Shown: positions 12,442-24,413 of the stretch, piece by piece
Position numbering within the stretch: position 1 is the stretch's first letter
Layout: the number at the start of each line of letters is the position of its first letter
NCBI RefSeq assembly: GCF_000226115.1
Contig: NC_016457.1
Span: 3,100,001 to 3,164,000 of the forward strand
Length of the DNA stretch: 64,000 bases
DNA from: Thermothielavioides terrestris NRRL 8126
Taxonomy: Eukaryota; Ascomycota; Sordariomycetes; Sordariales; Chaetomiaceae
Reading direction: 5' to 3'
Notes under the pieces: generated by a model
Told to the model about the DNA's origin: nothing
The model's input: only the letters and a program-made list of their open reading frames with translations
Databases searched by the model: none
Translations under genes and position numbers: made by a program

Positions 12442-12845
12442 CGTGGGGGCGGTTCCAACGGAGTTGCAGCGTAATCGAAAGAAAATCCGTGGTGGTGGCC
12501 GCGCGCGAGTGGATTGTGGATAAGGTGGGAGAGAGGGCGGTGGAAGAAGAGTGTCCAGCCTGGTGGAACGAAGCGCTCGTTGATGATTAGCGCTGCCCGT
12601 TTGGCAGAGCCGAGGTTTTGGGGGGGGGGGGGTGATTAGGTAATCATGGGTTTGGTAAGCCGCTATCAGGCACCAGCGGGAGCCCAACCAACCGACCATG
12701 TGAATTGAATTACCTACCTTAGGTATGCAGGAAGGTAGTGAACCACTGGGCATCGCTCGAACCTGAGCTCCCCGCGACTGGTTTATCTTTCAACTTCTGC
12801 TTTTCCGATCTCAGGCAATCAGCCCCTCGGCGTCTCTCGTGCATC
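12442..12845. promoter_or_regulatory. Bidirectional promoter region with a 13-G run
   Basis: This 404-bp spacer separates two divergent start codons. It contains an uninterrupted run of 13 G at 12620-12632. No individual factor site can be called with confidence. Confidence 0.5.
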
Positions 12846-14794
12846 ATGCCATATAGCAGTGGTTCTACTCAACCATTCACAGACTCGGCGGAAGTGAGGC
12901 GCCGTGTTGCAGACAGCCCACCTCAGCACCCGGCCATGCCTGTACAGGGTGTGCCTGATGACGACAAGCCTGAACAGCAAGAGGCTAAAGCCAAACGTGG
13001 CCTCGAGGGCGAAGGCCAAGACACACTGGCCACTCCGGCCAATCTTCCAGTCGCCGAATTGATGGAGACTTTCACCAACGTGTCGCTGACCACATCGCCG
13101 GACGCTCGGCTTATACTCGCTTGTTCTCGGCCACCGGAAGGCGAGACTTCTGCAGTCATCCGCCTACCTCACAGTGTCGGTGGTTGGGACATGGTTGGCG
13201 TGGTGCAGCGCACAGTCGACGTGGATTTTGCCCTTGTCATCCCCTTTTCGATTCCGCACCCTCATCGACCTCCCGAGATCCTTCACGGACAAGCCCAGTG
13301 TAGGATTTACTACGACCCGAGCAGTGACGACTGCCTGCTGGTCAACGAGTCACCCGGTCCCATCTACCTGACCGACCTGGGCCCGTCTGGCGGTAAAACT
13401 AGACTGTCACCCACTCAGCGTCGCATGGTTTCGCCCGGCCTCTGGAGAATTTCGGTGGGTGATGGTGGCGACATTCGGCGACACCTGGTCGATCTCTTGC
13501 TAGTCCGAAGGCAGTTTGTTGTTGATATCGCCGAAGCGCCACGAGACACTCCTACCTCTGCCAAGCGGCTCGCCTCCGGTGATGAAGAGGAGCCGGCAAC
13601 CAAGCGCCAAAGACGAGAAGCTGATGTGTCTGAAATCCTACTTGTCCCCACTGTGTCTGGCGGTGCTGGCCTACCAAACATATCCGGGCTCAATGCAATC
13701 ACCAGCTCTCCCAATGCCGCTGTACTGACTACTGCGGCGACGCCTGGACGTCAAGTCATCCGAAAACACGGCGCCTCAGTTCTGGATCTGTTAGATGGGG
13801 AAATAGCCATCATCAAGACGACACAGCCAAAAAACCCTGAGATGAAAGCGGCTCCTCTTCCAGTGGTATCCAGCCGAACGTCGAGCGCCAGCAGCCCGGC
13901 CACGTACGAACTGGGACGGTTCGGAAGCATCGCCGACTCGCGTTCTTCCTCCGTCTTTGTGGCTCAGCACTCGGAAATTGCCGAAAGGATTGTAGCGAAA
14001 ATCGTCAGATACGAAGGCAAGACCGCAAACGACCTGGCCAGCTGCGCAAGGAGATGGCGTACGGAAAAGAGTTTCCTGGAAAAGCTGCGTCATGTAAGCC
14101 TTTTGTGTTAGTCATCCAGCGTGGTCTCCTGGTGAAGTCGTCTAATAACTCCCTACAGAGAAACATCGTCTCGCTGAAGGCGTTCGATGGCCGCATCTTT
14201 GCCTTATATATCGAGCGTCTCCCGCCATCTCTTCACCGCGGCATGCACTCGCCATTCCACCCGTCCGATGCTGCCGTCATTCTCCGAGATGCCCTCTCCG
14301 CACTCGCTTATCTCGAGACCCAGCAGATCGTTCACAACGATATCAAGCCAGCGAACATTGCTTATTCGCCCCAGCGTGGCGCCGTCCTCCTTGATTTCGA
14401 AATGGCCAGGTTTGTCCATGACAATGGTCCTGTTGGGGGAACACCGTGGTACATCCCGCCCGAGTTTGCCGAGAATGGGATGCGTGGTGCCCCTGGGGAC
14501 ATGTGGGCGTTAGGGATCACGATGCTATACGTGCTTGGGAAGATTTCCCTTCCCGAGAAGGCAGTGGCTGGCTGGATGATCCATCAGGTGGCTAATAAGC
14601 ATGGAACAGCGTATCGTCAAATGATGGCTTGGGTGGACTCGGTGACTCTCGTGAGGCAAAGGTTGAACCGGGAAGATAGCACGGAGCGGGTGGTGGACCG
14701 GATGCTGGAGCAGAATCCGGGATCGAGAATCCGAGCCTCCCAGGCTTCAGTCACTCTCATTAGCGGTGGGAAAGACGTTGCCAAAGGTTCCTGA
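12846..14794 (+). CDS. FHA-like plus serine/threonine kinase-domain protein
   Basis: Exons 12846-14093 and 14159-14794 give about 627 aa; the intron runs GTAAGC to CTACAG. The N-terminal third resembles an FHA phosphothreonine-binding domain (CRIYYDPSSDDCLLVNES, PIYLTDLGPSGG). A basic stretch, KRLASGDEEEPATKRQRRE, looks like a bipartite nuclear localisation signal. The kinase domain begins near residue 350 (YELGRFGSIADSRSSSVFVA) with the VAIK-type lysine in IVAKIVRY. The catalytic loop is HNDIKPAN (HxD retained), the DFG motif is DFE, and the activation segment ends GGTPWYIPPEF. The catalytic Asp, metal-binding Asp and lysine are all present, so activity is plausible despite DFE. FHA-kinase fusions recall Rad53/Cds1/Dun1 checkpoint kinases, but this protein is divergent and orthology is not claimed. 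Confidence 0.82.
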
Positions 14795-15532
14795 TTCCCG
14801 GCTTCCTGGCTTAGATCATCACCAAACTCTTCCCGCCTCGATCATCCTAGACAGGAGGGAGCTCTTGCTCTTCAAACAACAGCCTTACCTCGACACATAC
14901 CCTTCGAAGTACGAGAGGTCGCGGTTCATGTGTTCGTCTAGCAAAAACATGAGAACAACGTCTAGCAAAAACATGAGAACAACGTCTAGCAAAAACATGA
15001 GAACAACTCTGAGCTACATCGCCTTTCAGGGCTTAGAACGCATGACATGGTGAAGAAACGGGGTAGCGAGACGAACGTCTCAATACTATGTCGAGATTGC
15101 AACTTAATCCTCGGGTTGCACAACAGCGGATGTGTCACGCATATTTCACTTGCCAACTGTAATCCGTGCTGTTGGAGGAGGATCAGCTGGCTGGCAAGCA
15201 TCTTGCTAACGCAGCTTTCAGGCTTGGCGGCAAGCCAGCGTTTGTTCATTGGTTTCTTCCTTCTCGACTCGTCGGATTCCTCCAAGCACGCCGTGCTCCT
15301 TTGTCTGCCCACACCGCTTATTTTAAGCAATCCTGCAATGCGACCAAGCATACGTGAGGGCTGTTGGCCTGCGCCGCAAGTTTCTTTCGTCAGGGGTCTC
15401 GACTTCACCTCTATTTACTGCAGGTTGGCCCCCGAAACATATTTGATTCTTCTTCCTCTACCTTGCTTCAGGCTGTCGAACATTTGCACATCAGTCCTGC
15501 GGAACCAGGCTCGAGAAAATAATCCGCTCGTC
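14795..15532. other. Intergenic between kinase and esterase genes
   Basis: It contains the 24-bp tandem repeat at 14936-15007 and the presumed esterase promoter. An open frame runs through to the esterase ATG, but its translation has no recognisable content and lacks the signal peptide found at 15533. Confidence 0.55.
14936..15007. repeat. 24-bp tandem repeat, 3 exact copies
   Basis: The unit GTCTAGCAAAAACATGAGAA plus CAAC occupies 14936-14959, 14960-14983 and 14984-15007 without a mismatch. Confidence 0.95.
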
Positions 15533-17552
15533 ATGTTTCTCCGGACAGCCATACTTGTCGGCCTCGCGGCAAGGTCTGCCTTGGCGGATCCCTCGGTAAC
15601 GCTGCGGAAGAACAAAGTCACGTACAGAGGAACGGCAGCAGGTGGCGTAGAACACTTCCAGAACATCCGGTATGCCCACGACACATCTGGTCAGCGACGC
15701 TTTGCGCCGCCAGAGCCATACAGCTCTCCAGAAGGAGCCGAGGTTGATGCCTCGGCGCCCGGCCCAGCATGTCCCCAGTCCAAGGCGGCGATGCCCCCTT
15801 ACTTTGTCGAGATACCCGAGATCAGCGAAGATTGCCTGAACCTTCGCATTGCCAGGCCTGCGGGCACCGCCGAAGGAGACAACCTGCCTGTCGTCGTCCA
15901 CCTGCACGGTGGCGGCGTCGTCAAGGGTTCGGCCTACGACCCTCATTTCGATCCGGACAAGCTGATCACGCTGTCGAAGTCGCTCAGCAAGCCAATCATC
16001 TACGTGGCCCTCAACTACCGCCTCACCATCTTCGGGTTCGCCCGCCTGCCCATTCTCAAGGAGCAGAAGTCCCTGAACAACGGCATACGCGACCAGCGCG
16101 CCGGGCTGCAGTGGGTCAAGGACAACATCGCGGCCTTCGGCGGCGACCCGGACAGGATCACCCTCTTCGGACTCAGCGCCGGCGGCACCGCCACCTCGCT
16201 CCACCTTGTCTCGTACGGCGGCGAGAAGGGCGTCCCGTTCACCCGCGCCTGGGCCATGTCGGGCCCGCCGGGCACCGCGCTCAACATGTCGAGCGACGTG
16301 TCCGAGCTGCACACCCGCAACGTTGCCGCAATGGTGGGGTGTGGCGACGAGGTCGAGGACGCGAAGTTGCTGGAGTGCTTGAGAAATGTGCCGTTTGAGG
16401 AGCTGACGAAGAAGGCGATGGAGTACTCGGTTAGCAATCACCCTCCCGGAGGGCTCTTCACCTTCATTCCGTCCATCGACGGGGATTTCTTCCCCGAGCG
16501 ACAGTCGGTTCTTTACCGATCCGGTCGGTTTGTCAAAGGTGAGAGAGAGAGCCTGGTTGCATCTCCGAAACCGTCTCCGTCCGGCCTCACGACGGCCAAG
16601 TCAATATAATACCCATGCTCTGACTGACAACCCTCCCAAAGGGATCCCGCTCGTCTACGGCTGGACGATAGACGACGGCGACCTCAACGCGGGCCCCGCC
16701 CAGCTCTACGAAACCGAAGACAGCATCAAAGCCACGATCCGCAACTTCGCGCACGCGCTCACTGACGACGACTTCGCGCGGCTGTTCGCGCTCTACCCGG
16801 CCGCCGACTTCGCCGAGCAGGCCGCCAACTACGAGGCGCGCCGGGACGCGGCCGCCGGCGACCCGGCCGTGCCGGTGCACTACTTCCGCGCGTCGCGCAT
16901 CCTGCGCGACCTGCTCTTCACGTGCTCGAGCCTGGACTTCGGCCGCGCCATGGCCGCCGCGTCGTCCGCTGCCGCTGCCGGCGGCGGCGGCGGCGGCGGC
17001 GGTGTCCGCGTGTACGCGCTCAACCAGACGATGCTGACGCCGGTGTTCCGTGCCGTTGGCATGCCCTACGTCGGCGTGGCCCACGGCAGCGACACTAACT
17101 ACATCTTCAACGGCGTGTTCCCCGAGGGCGGCGGGCAGAGCCTCTCCCCCGCGGACGAGCGGCTGGCGGCCGCCATGGCGGGCAGCTTCATCCGGTTTGC
17201 CTACACGGGGAATCCGGCGGGGGAGGACGGGGAGGACGCCAGTCTTGGGCCGTGGCCCGAGGCGTTTCCTGCCGGGCCGGAGGGGGGCCAGCAGGACGGC
17301 GTTGAGATTCTGGTTGTCGGAGGTCCGCTAGGCACTGGTAGCGTGCGTTTGGCGGGCCAGGCGGCGGCGAGAGAGGGCGCCGGAGGGAGCGAAGAGGGCA
17401 TGCAGATTCCCATCGTAGGCGCGGATGGGAGCCTGGAGGTTAGGGAGATGGGGACGAAGGAGGCAGCGGAGAGGCAACGGCTTCTGGAGGCAGAACGCCT
17501 GCTGGAGCGGTGTGAGTTCATCAATTCGCTGACCGAGAAGATCGGAATCTAG
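15533..17552 (+). CDS. Secreted type-B carboxylesterase/lipase
   Basis: Exons 15533-16538 and 16642-17552 give 638 aa; the 103-nt intron starts GTGAGA and ends CAAAG. A signal peptide (MFLRTAILVGLAARSALA) marks the start and predicts secretion. Alpha/beta-hydrolase family hallmarks in order are ISEDCLNL, the oxyanion-hole HLHGGG, the nucleophile elbow GLSAGG, and the catalytic His in GVAHGSDTNYIF. The reaction is ester hydrolysis with unknown substrate. Residues near 465-480 form an Ala run followed by eight Gly, a low-complexity insertion absent from typical members. A charged tail (about 70 residues after the domain) is also unusual. It stands alone on its strand upstream of the C2H2 regulator. 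Confidence 0.9.
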
Positions 17553-19498
17553 CGATCGGGGCCCGGCTGGCCAACTGGTGGGCGTTTTTTCCTCTGTTGG
17601 AATATGCGAGGCTGTTGCCCGACGACGATCTCTCACGCCTGTCTTGGCATTCGCCGCGAGGAGCACCTCAGTCGCCCTCCCTCGTTTGGACGGCAAGCCG
17701 GATGATAAGTCAGTGTGTGTGGTCCTGACAAGCGTCGTTAAGGAGCACTCTTATGTGTCGAGAAAGGTCGAGGGGGGCATGTGGACGCTGGGAACAGAAC
17801 GGGGTTAACGATCGTTCGCGTCACGTCACTTATTATCGATTCCGAGTTTGTCGATGTGGCTTCTTCGTGGCTAGCATAGTCATCAACCATGGTGTTGCCT
17901 TTGCCGCAGCGCGCTTCCAGTCAGCGGCTTATGTACTGGACACTACGCGGACCGGTTGTCCCATGACGACGATTTCGGTGCCGATCTACGCCAAGTCTTG
18001 ATTACACAGGCTCGGGAGTTTCGGTGGCTGTGTCAGTCTTATGCGCGACGTCTAATTAAAACTGGCGACGCTGACCGTTGAGGTCATTCATGCTGGACCA
18101 GCTTCGCCATCCCGCTCCGTGACACGGACACTGGAACTGCTAGCCTTGCCCTCGATGGTTTGTTCTGGGTACTTTATCTCCTTCGACAGTAGAAGCACTC
18201 GGGAAAGAAGCAAGAGAAAAATGAAGATGGAACGGCAGAGGCGAGGCCACTCTGATGCCGCGGCTTGTGCATAACTGCGGAATAATGGTACCTTTACCAG
18301 TTATGGTCCATTGGGCTCCATTGAGCTGAATGGTTTTGGCAGTGATGCGGACTATTGCATTGGTGGAAACAAAAAAAGAAACACAAAAGCCAGCTCCGCG
18401 GGATTCGCCTTGCATTTGCGCATTTGGGGATCCACCCTTGATTCTTATCTTCAACTGGTGCCCCTGATGGCTCTGCCAATGAACGGCTCACCAGGCGCAG
18501 CCTGGCGGACGAGAGCTCTGAGAGTTGTGAGGGACCCCCACGCCTGCAAAGGGCGCCTCCGCCCCGGATCAGCTCTACCCGTGCGGAGGGCCGTCAAACC
18601 TTCAACGAATCCTTGTGCCAAGCAACGACGAAACGGTCTACCTGGAACCGCCGGAGGGTCTCTTCGGGGCTGTTGAGGTTGCTCTTGGCAAGAGTGGTAG
18701 AGAAAAAAAAATAATAATAATAATAATAATAATCCATTGGTAGTTCGAGAACATTAGGCGTTGGCTCTCCCTATAACCTCCGACATTAAGGCAGTTGGGT
18801 ATTCCGTGGTTTGAGCGCGGTTCCATCCCGTCTGTTTTCTTAGCTCTCTCTCCTTCCAGGCTCTGTGGTGCCAGGCGATTCGAACAGTCACTATGGAGGC
18901 GGGGGAGTATCGCATCCGTAAGAGTTTCCCCGTTCGACGTCGACAGCCGCGCCTTCCCACGTGGATGGGGAGGTCCTGTGAGACCCCCGAGGGCTCAGTG
19001 ACTGACCCTGGACTCTGCTGGCGGTGGGGCGTGGAGATGAGCGTGGGGGTTTCCCGCCCCAAAAGCGCGAGTTTGGGCGCAGGTGGGGCAGTCTGGGGAA
19101 GGTGCCTTTCGATCTTTGATGAGCTCTTTTCCTGCCCAAAACCAGCTTACACTTACCCAATGAACTACTGCACTTTTGCGCCAAATCGTCTTCTTCAATG
19201 ACTCTGGTTTGAGGCAGAATCAGGCCCAATCCAAATGTCTGCTGTTCGCAGCGGGTGCCTGTAGGCGGGCGGGTGTGCCGCGACTTGAGCGCACATTTTT
19301 TTTTGTCGCTTCTTCTTTCCCCTCTCCCCCCAGTTTCCGCACTTCGTGCGTGCAATCGACTGCTTGCCCCACGGGGAGAAGTTGCCGGATGAAGGCCGGC
19401 TGACTGACTGCCCCGACGCCGGCACGGCACAGAGCTAGAGCCAGAGCCAGAGCCAGAGCACGAGACATTGATTGCAACCAGACCCAGAACCCAGCCCC
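17553..19498. other. Long intergenic region upstream of the C2H2 regulator
   Basis: I find no supported gene in about 1.9 kb. A (TAA)n microsatellite is at 18711-18733. Just before the start codon there is a short AGAGCC repeat at about 19434-19458. A long 5' UTR or control region for the regulator is plausible. Confidence 0.55.
18711..18733. repeat. (TAA)n microsatellite
   Basis: Uninterrupted ATA/TAA trinucleotides, about seven to eight units, after an A-rich run. Confidence 0.9.
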
Positions 19499-22339
19499 AT
19501 GGACGCCCAACAGCCGCCGCAGCCCCAGCCCCAGAACCGCGGTGCTGGGCCCGCCCCATACAAGCGCGCGAGCCGGAAGGGTGCCCCGCGCCGCTTTGCC
19601 TGCGACTACCCAAACTGCGGCAAGCTTTACTCGAGAGCCGAGCATCTCCAGCGACACCAGCTGAACCGTGCGACTGGCCCCGTCTCTGTTTTTGTCTGCC
19701 CTCCTCCGCCCGCCCATGTTCGCGGTTATTGCTGACCTGGCTACTTGCTATGCTCAGATGCGCCAAAGGAAATCTACCGCTGCGACGTTGCTGGGGTACG
19801 GCCTTCCCTCTCTCCGAGACTGAGACACGGCTCTGCCCTTCGCCGGCGCCGGCCCGAGCCCCCAGCTTCACCAGAGTCTCATCACAGCCCCGTAGCCCAA
19901 CAGTGCCGGACCATACTGACGCTGCGCGAGTAGTGCGAACAGAAATTCGTGCGCGCAGACCTCTTGGCCCGCCATCGAAAGCGCCATTCGGCTTCGTACG
20001 TCCCCAGGAACCGGCTGCCCAGCTTCAGTGCTACCACCGAGTCGTCGCCCACCACGACGGCCATCTCGCCGTCTGCAACCAGCGAAGCCCGCCCGGCCCT
20101 CACACGGGTCCCGCATGACGCCGCCATATTGCTCGGCCCGGACTCGAACTCACAGCCCTCACCGTCCTTGCCGAACCCTGCGCAGCCCCCGCCCAGGATG
20201 TCGCACAGCAACCCCGGTGGCGGCTGGCATGCGCAAATGCCCGAGTTGGCCGCGGTCAACATCATCCGGCCCAGGCCGGGCTACTATTCCCGCGACGCTC
20301 AGCGGGTCCCCGAGCAGCCCGCGCCCGTGGCCTATCCCACGACCGAGTTCCAGGCCGGCGACATGTCCCGCGAGAACTTCGCCGTGTGGCTGTTTGATCC
20401 CCACGCGCCGTATGGGGACTTCAGTGTCTCGCACCTGCCCTTCATGGACGGCGGCCTCGAGTCGACCCTCAACAACAACATCCATTACGACTACGAGTCG
20501 CTGACCAGCGGCCGGTCCCAGCTCGACACGCCCACCCGCTTCGTCGAGACCGACGAGCTGATCTCCGAGTTCCGCCGCCAGGAGATTCTGCGCTGGTTCC
20601 AGGTGTTCCGCCAGAAGCAGCCCAAGGCGGAACCGCTCGTCGCGAACCTGGTGCATGACAGCAGCGGAGACATCCCCGCGCTGAGCGTCGACATGATGCG
20701 CGACTGTCTGCAGGAGTACTGGGACCGGGTGTCCCCTCGCCTCCCCATCGTCCACCAGCCAACCTTTTCGTGCAACAGATGCTCCATCTTTCTGCTCATG
20801 GTCATGGTCGCGCTGGGGGCGATCTCGCTGCGCACCCGAGACTCGACCGGGAACCTGGCCGACTACGGCGGCTTCGCCGACATGCTCATTCTCGGGGTCA
20901 GGTCGGAAATCTTGACCGCCGAAGAGGCGCAACCGCCCGTTTCTCTCTGGGTATCGCAGGCGCTGGTGCTGCTCGAGTTCTACGAGAAGATGTACTCGTC
21001 TCGGCGACTCCACGAGCGCGCCCACATCTACCACACCGTCACGCTCACCCTCCTCCGGCGGGGCAGCCCCCTTATTGGCCGCTCCGGAAGCGAGTCGCCT
21101 CCCGAGGTGCCCTCCGCCGAGCAGCCGCAGGGTGTTTCGCTCGACTCGCACACGTGGTGGTGCCGATGGGCCGAGACCGAAGCGATCCACCGTGTGGTCT
21201 TCGCCGCCTTCATGATCGATGTGATCCACGCCGCCATGTTCGGCCACGCGGCGGACATGGCACCCCACGAGATCCGGCTGCCGCTTCCCTGCGACGACAA
21301 CATGTGGACGGCCTCGAACCCGGACACGGTGCGACAACTCGACCAGAATCTGCGCATGTACGGCGTCCACCCTATCTCGTTCCTTGACGGCTTGAAGCGC
21401 GCGCTCCACGGCAAGGAGGTCAGGACCCACTCGTTCGGTCGCATGATCATTATGTCTGGGCTGCTGAGCGTCGGCTGGCACCTGAGCCACCGCGAGACAC
21501 GCCTCAAAGGGCTGGACCTGACCACGCCGTCGACCGACTCGCAAGAGGCCTGGAAGAAGGTCCTGCTGAGCGCGTTCGACGACTGGAAGCGCAGCTTCGA
21601 CGCTGCCCAGGGCGCGTCGGGTAACCCGAGTCTCGCTGATGCGCCCGGCTCCACTGGTCCCATCCACAGCGCGGCCGTGCTTTACCACCTGGCGCAGATC
21701 AGCCTGCACGTCGACATCATCGACTGCCAAGTCTACGCCGGCGCGAAGCGGTTGCTGGGGAGGAAGGTGTCCGTGAGAGACTACACTAACGTGGTCGCGC
21801 GGATGCGTGTGTGGGCGACATTGCCATCAACCCGCCACGCCGTGCTGCATGCCTGCAAGCTGCTCCACCGCGTGCTGGTCGATCCACGGCGGAGCGCCAG
21901 CGTCGGCGACCGCGAACGCCTGGACATCGGTTCCGGCGTGGTCAGCCTGCCGCCCATGGAGGTGCAGTCCTACTCATGCCGCAACGAGCCGGACCCACAC
22001 CGGCCGTGGGTCATGTACTACGCCGCGCTGAGCGTTTGGTCGTTCGTGCGCGCGCTCAGCCCCCAGGACTCTGTCCATGATCCGCCCCCGCACGCGAGCG
22101 GCCCGTTCCGGCCGGGCAAGCCCCTGCCGGTCAACTACCGGCGCGTGGCCGCCTATCTCACCAACATTGCAAACCTGCCCGAGATGACCGAGAGCGCGGC
22201 GCTGAGCCTCAGGGATGGACTGCCGGACCTGTTGGACGCCCTGCGCTCCGTGTTTGCCGAGGCGCATTCGGAGCTGCTGCAGGAGGCGCACGAGCGGCTG
22301 GGGGTGTGCAAGGAGATGCTGGCCAACTCCGCGGGCTGA
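19499..22339 (+). CDS. C2H2 zinc-finger transcription factor with fungal_trans domain
   Basis: Exons 19499-19667, 19758-19795 and 19934-22339 give 870 aa. Splicing rebuilds two tandem C2H2 fingers. The first is CDYPNCGKLYSRAEHLQRH. The second, CDVAGCEQKFVRADLLARH plus RKRH, is completed only across intron 2 (GTACGG to GAGTAG). Finger spacing is C-x4-C-x12-H-x3-H in both. After a Pro/Ser-rich linker comes a fungal-specific transcription factor domain (PF04082 type) with ILRWFQVFRQ, RLPIVHQPTF and the SLWVSQALVLLEFYEKMYS helices. It should bind DNA in the nucleus and control nearby or metabolic genes. The 3' end faces the FAD oxidase gene 402 bp away. The 38-nt middle exon could easily be missed by automated prediction. 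Confidence 0.9.
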
Positions 22340-22741
22340 GGTGAACTTTTTCCAAACCAGTATCGACCCCCGGGATTGCCGGTCACCCGGATCGACAGAG
22401 AGTGACGAGTTAGCCACCTTTTCGGCACGGGAGAACGCGGCATGCTCTGCTGTTGCGTGCCACCTCCTGCACGCCTGCCGAGCGAGTCTCCAGGGGACCA
22501 ACACTTCTCGAGCCTCCTCTTCGCCCGGTAAAAGCACCGGGCGCATTGCTGGGGTTTCTTAAGCGTCATGCTCGACTATTGAAGTAGGTAAATTCCGTGG
22601 ACGCTACAACATACTATGCCCAGTATGCCGCGAGAATCAACTGAGGGTAACTAACTCAATTCCCAGGTCTATCTATGACGGAGACTGTTGCAAATCACGC
22701 CCACATATGGCGACCACCCATTTGTTAACTCGAGGGCAGAC
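22340..22741. other. Convergent intergenic spacer
   Basis: Separates the 3' ends of the regulator and the FAD oxidase. It should hold both terminators. No gene is seen. Confidence 0.6.
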
Positions 22742-24413
22742 CTACCACAGCTTGAAATACCCATTCCACAAGTTCCGAAACTTGCCGGTGGGATCATACT
22801 GCTTCGCCACGCTCCGCAGCCTCGCGAGGTTCTCCTTGCCATAGCCCGCATACACATCCTGCGTCTTGCCGGCATAGTTCATGTATATATACCCGTTCTT
22901 GGACGTCGCGTTGCGCGACGCCGCGAGCGCGTCGACCTCGGCAATCAGCTCCCTGGAGCTGTTCTCGATCATGTCGTCTAGTGCCGCGCTCGACCACGTC
23001 GTCGTCACTTGCACAATCATAATGGGCCCGTCCTCGGGCCGCAGCCCCAGCGCATTTCCTCCGTTGACCTGCATCGCCTGAATGATGTTGGTCGAAATGG
23101 CCTGGTAGACCAGGTACGGCGTCACGGTGGAGTTGGCGGCGGCCGCGGCGGCCAGCAGCCGAGCCACGTGCTTTTCGAAGAGCGGCACAATGTCCAGCAG
23201 CAGCTCGGGTGTCGCAGTCGCCGCGACCGTCGTATCCCACGACGTCTGCCGGTCACCGAAGGGCTCTTCAATATCGCGCAGCAGCTGAGACGTATTTGAC
23301 AACCGCGTGTTGACCGACAGCGTGGGCAGCGCCGCGTCGTGGAAGGCGGCAAACACCTCCGGCGTGGCCGTGCCGTCCGCGTGCGTGGAATGGAACTGGT
23401 CGCTGAGGACCACGTACCCGCCCAGCGCCGCGACGTAGGTCATCACAAAGTACGTATGCGCCGCCGGATGCGCCGCCAGGCCCTCCACCAGCAGCCCGTG
23501 CATCAGCGCAATTACGGTCGCGTTCGCAACGCCGGGATACACCACCGAGCTCGCCCACAAGTCGCCCTGCTCGATCACGTTCAGCTCGAAGCGCGTCACC
23601 ACCCCAAAGTTCGACCCCCCGCCCCCCCTCAGCGCCCAGTACAGGTCCGCGTGCTTGCCCCCGGCCGTCGCCTCCACCACCTCCCCGGACGCCAGCACCA
23701 CCTCGTACGTCCGCACATTATCACACGCCCACCCGTACCGCCCGGAAAAATACGATATCCCCCCGCCCAGCGTCAGGCCGCTCACGCCGACGGTCGCGCT
23801 GCGCCCGCCGACAACCGCCAGGCCGAGCGGGTCCAGCGCCTCGGACACGTTGATCCAGCGGCTGCCGGCGCCGACCGCGACGCTCCGCCGGTCCGCGGCC
23901 ACCGCGATGCCGTCCAGCCCCGCCAGGTCGACCGTCACGCCGCCCGCGATGTTCGACCCGCCCGCGAAGGCCGTGTGGCCGCCCGCCTTGACGGTGAAGG
24001 GCGCGTCGAGGCTCGTCAGCAGCGCGATCGCCCGCGACACTTCTTGGGTGGTGGAGGGCGCCACGAAGCACGCCGGGTGCACCTCGGTCTGGCGCGCGGA
24101 CCAGTAGGTGCTGTGCTGCGCGTAGGCGGGCGTGTTGGGCAGCGCGACGAGGTGTGGCAGGGCGGTCGAGAGGGCGGCGCACTAATCATGGAGATGAGGG
24201 GGGTTGGTCAGATCGGGTGGACGGGTTGGGAGGATGGGGGATGGGAATCGTGGATGGGAGAGGGGAGATAGGAGGAAATTGATGGGGGGTGTGTGGTCGT
24301 ACGGCTTTTGCGCTGTTGGGGTCTGGCGAGGGCGTGGCTCTCGCGGCGGTGGGCAGTGCCAGTGCCAGGGACAGGGAGAGGAGGGCTGGCCAGAGTTGTT
24401 GTATCACTGCCAT
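22742..24413 (-). CDS. Secreted BBE-type FAD-linked oxidoreductase
   Basis: Exons 24413-24303 and 24181-22742 give 516 aa. Exon 1 supplies a signal peptide (MAVIQQLWPALLSLSLALAL). The intron runs GTACGA to ATTAG and joins NSAKA to CAALSTALP. The PCMH-type FAD domain has FTVKAGGHTAF with the His for 8-alpha-histidyl FAD attachment. The second attachment position, a Cys in berberine bridge enzyme, is Ser here (RSATVGVSG), so a single covalent bond is predicted. LRGGGGSNFGVVT is the usual glycine-rich FAD segment, and the BBE domain ends NLWNGYFKLW. It probably oxidises a small alcohol, sugar or alkaloid-like substrate using O2; the actual substrate is unknown. Confidence 0.92.

Noticed and set aside
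15047..15532. N-terminal extension of the esterase to 15047
   Set aside because: The extension has no recognisable content. The signal peptide begins at the ATG at 15533, and the 24-bp repeats sit just upstream.
20159..21730. 523-codon minus-strand ORF
   Set aside because: Antisense shadow of the C2H2 regulator, made possible by high GC in third codon positions.
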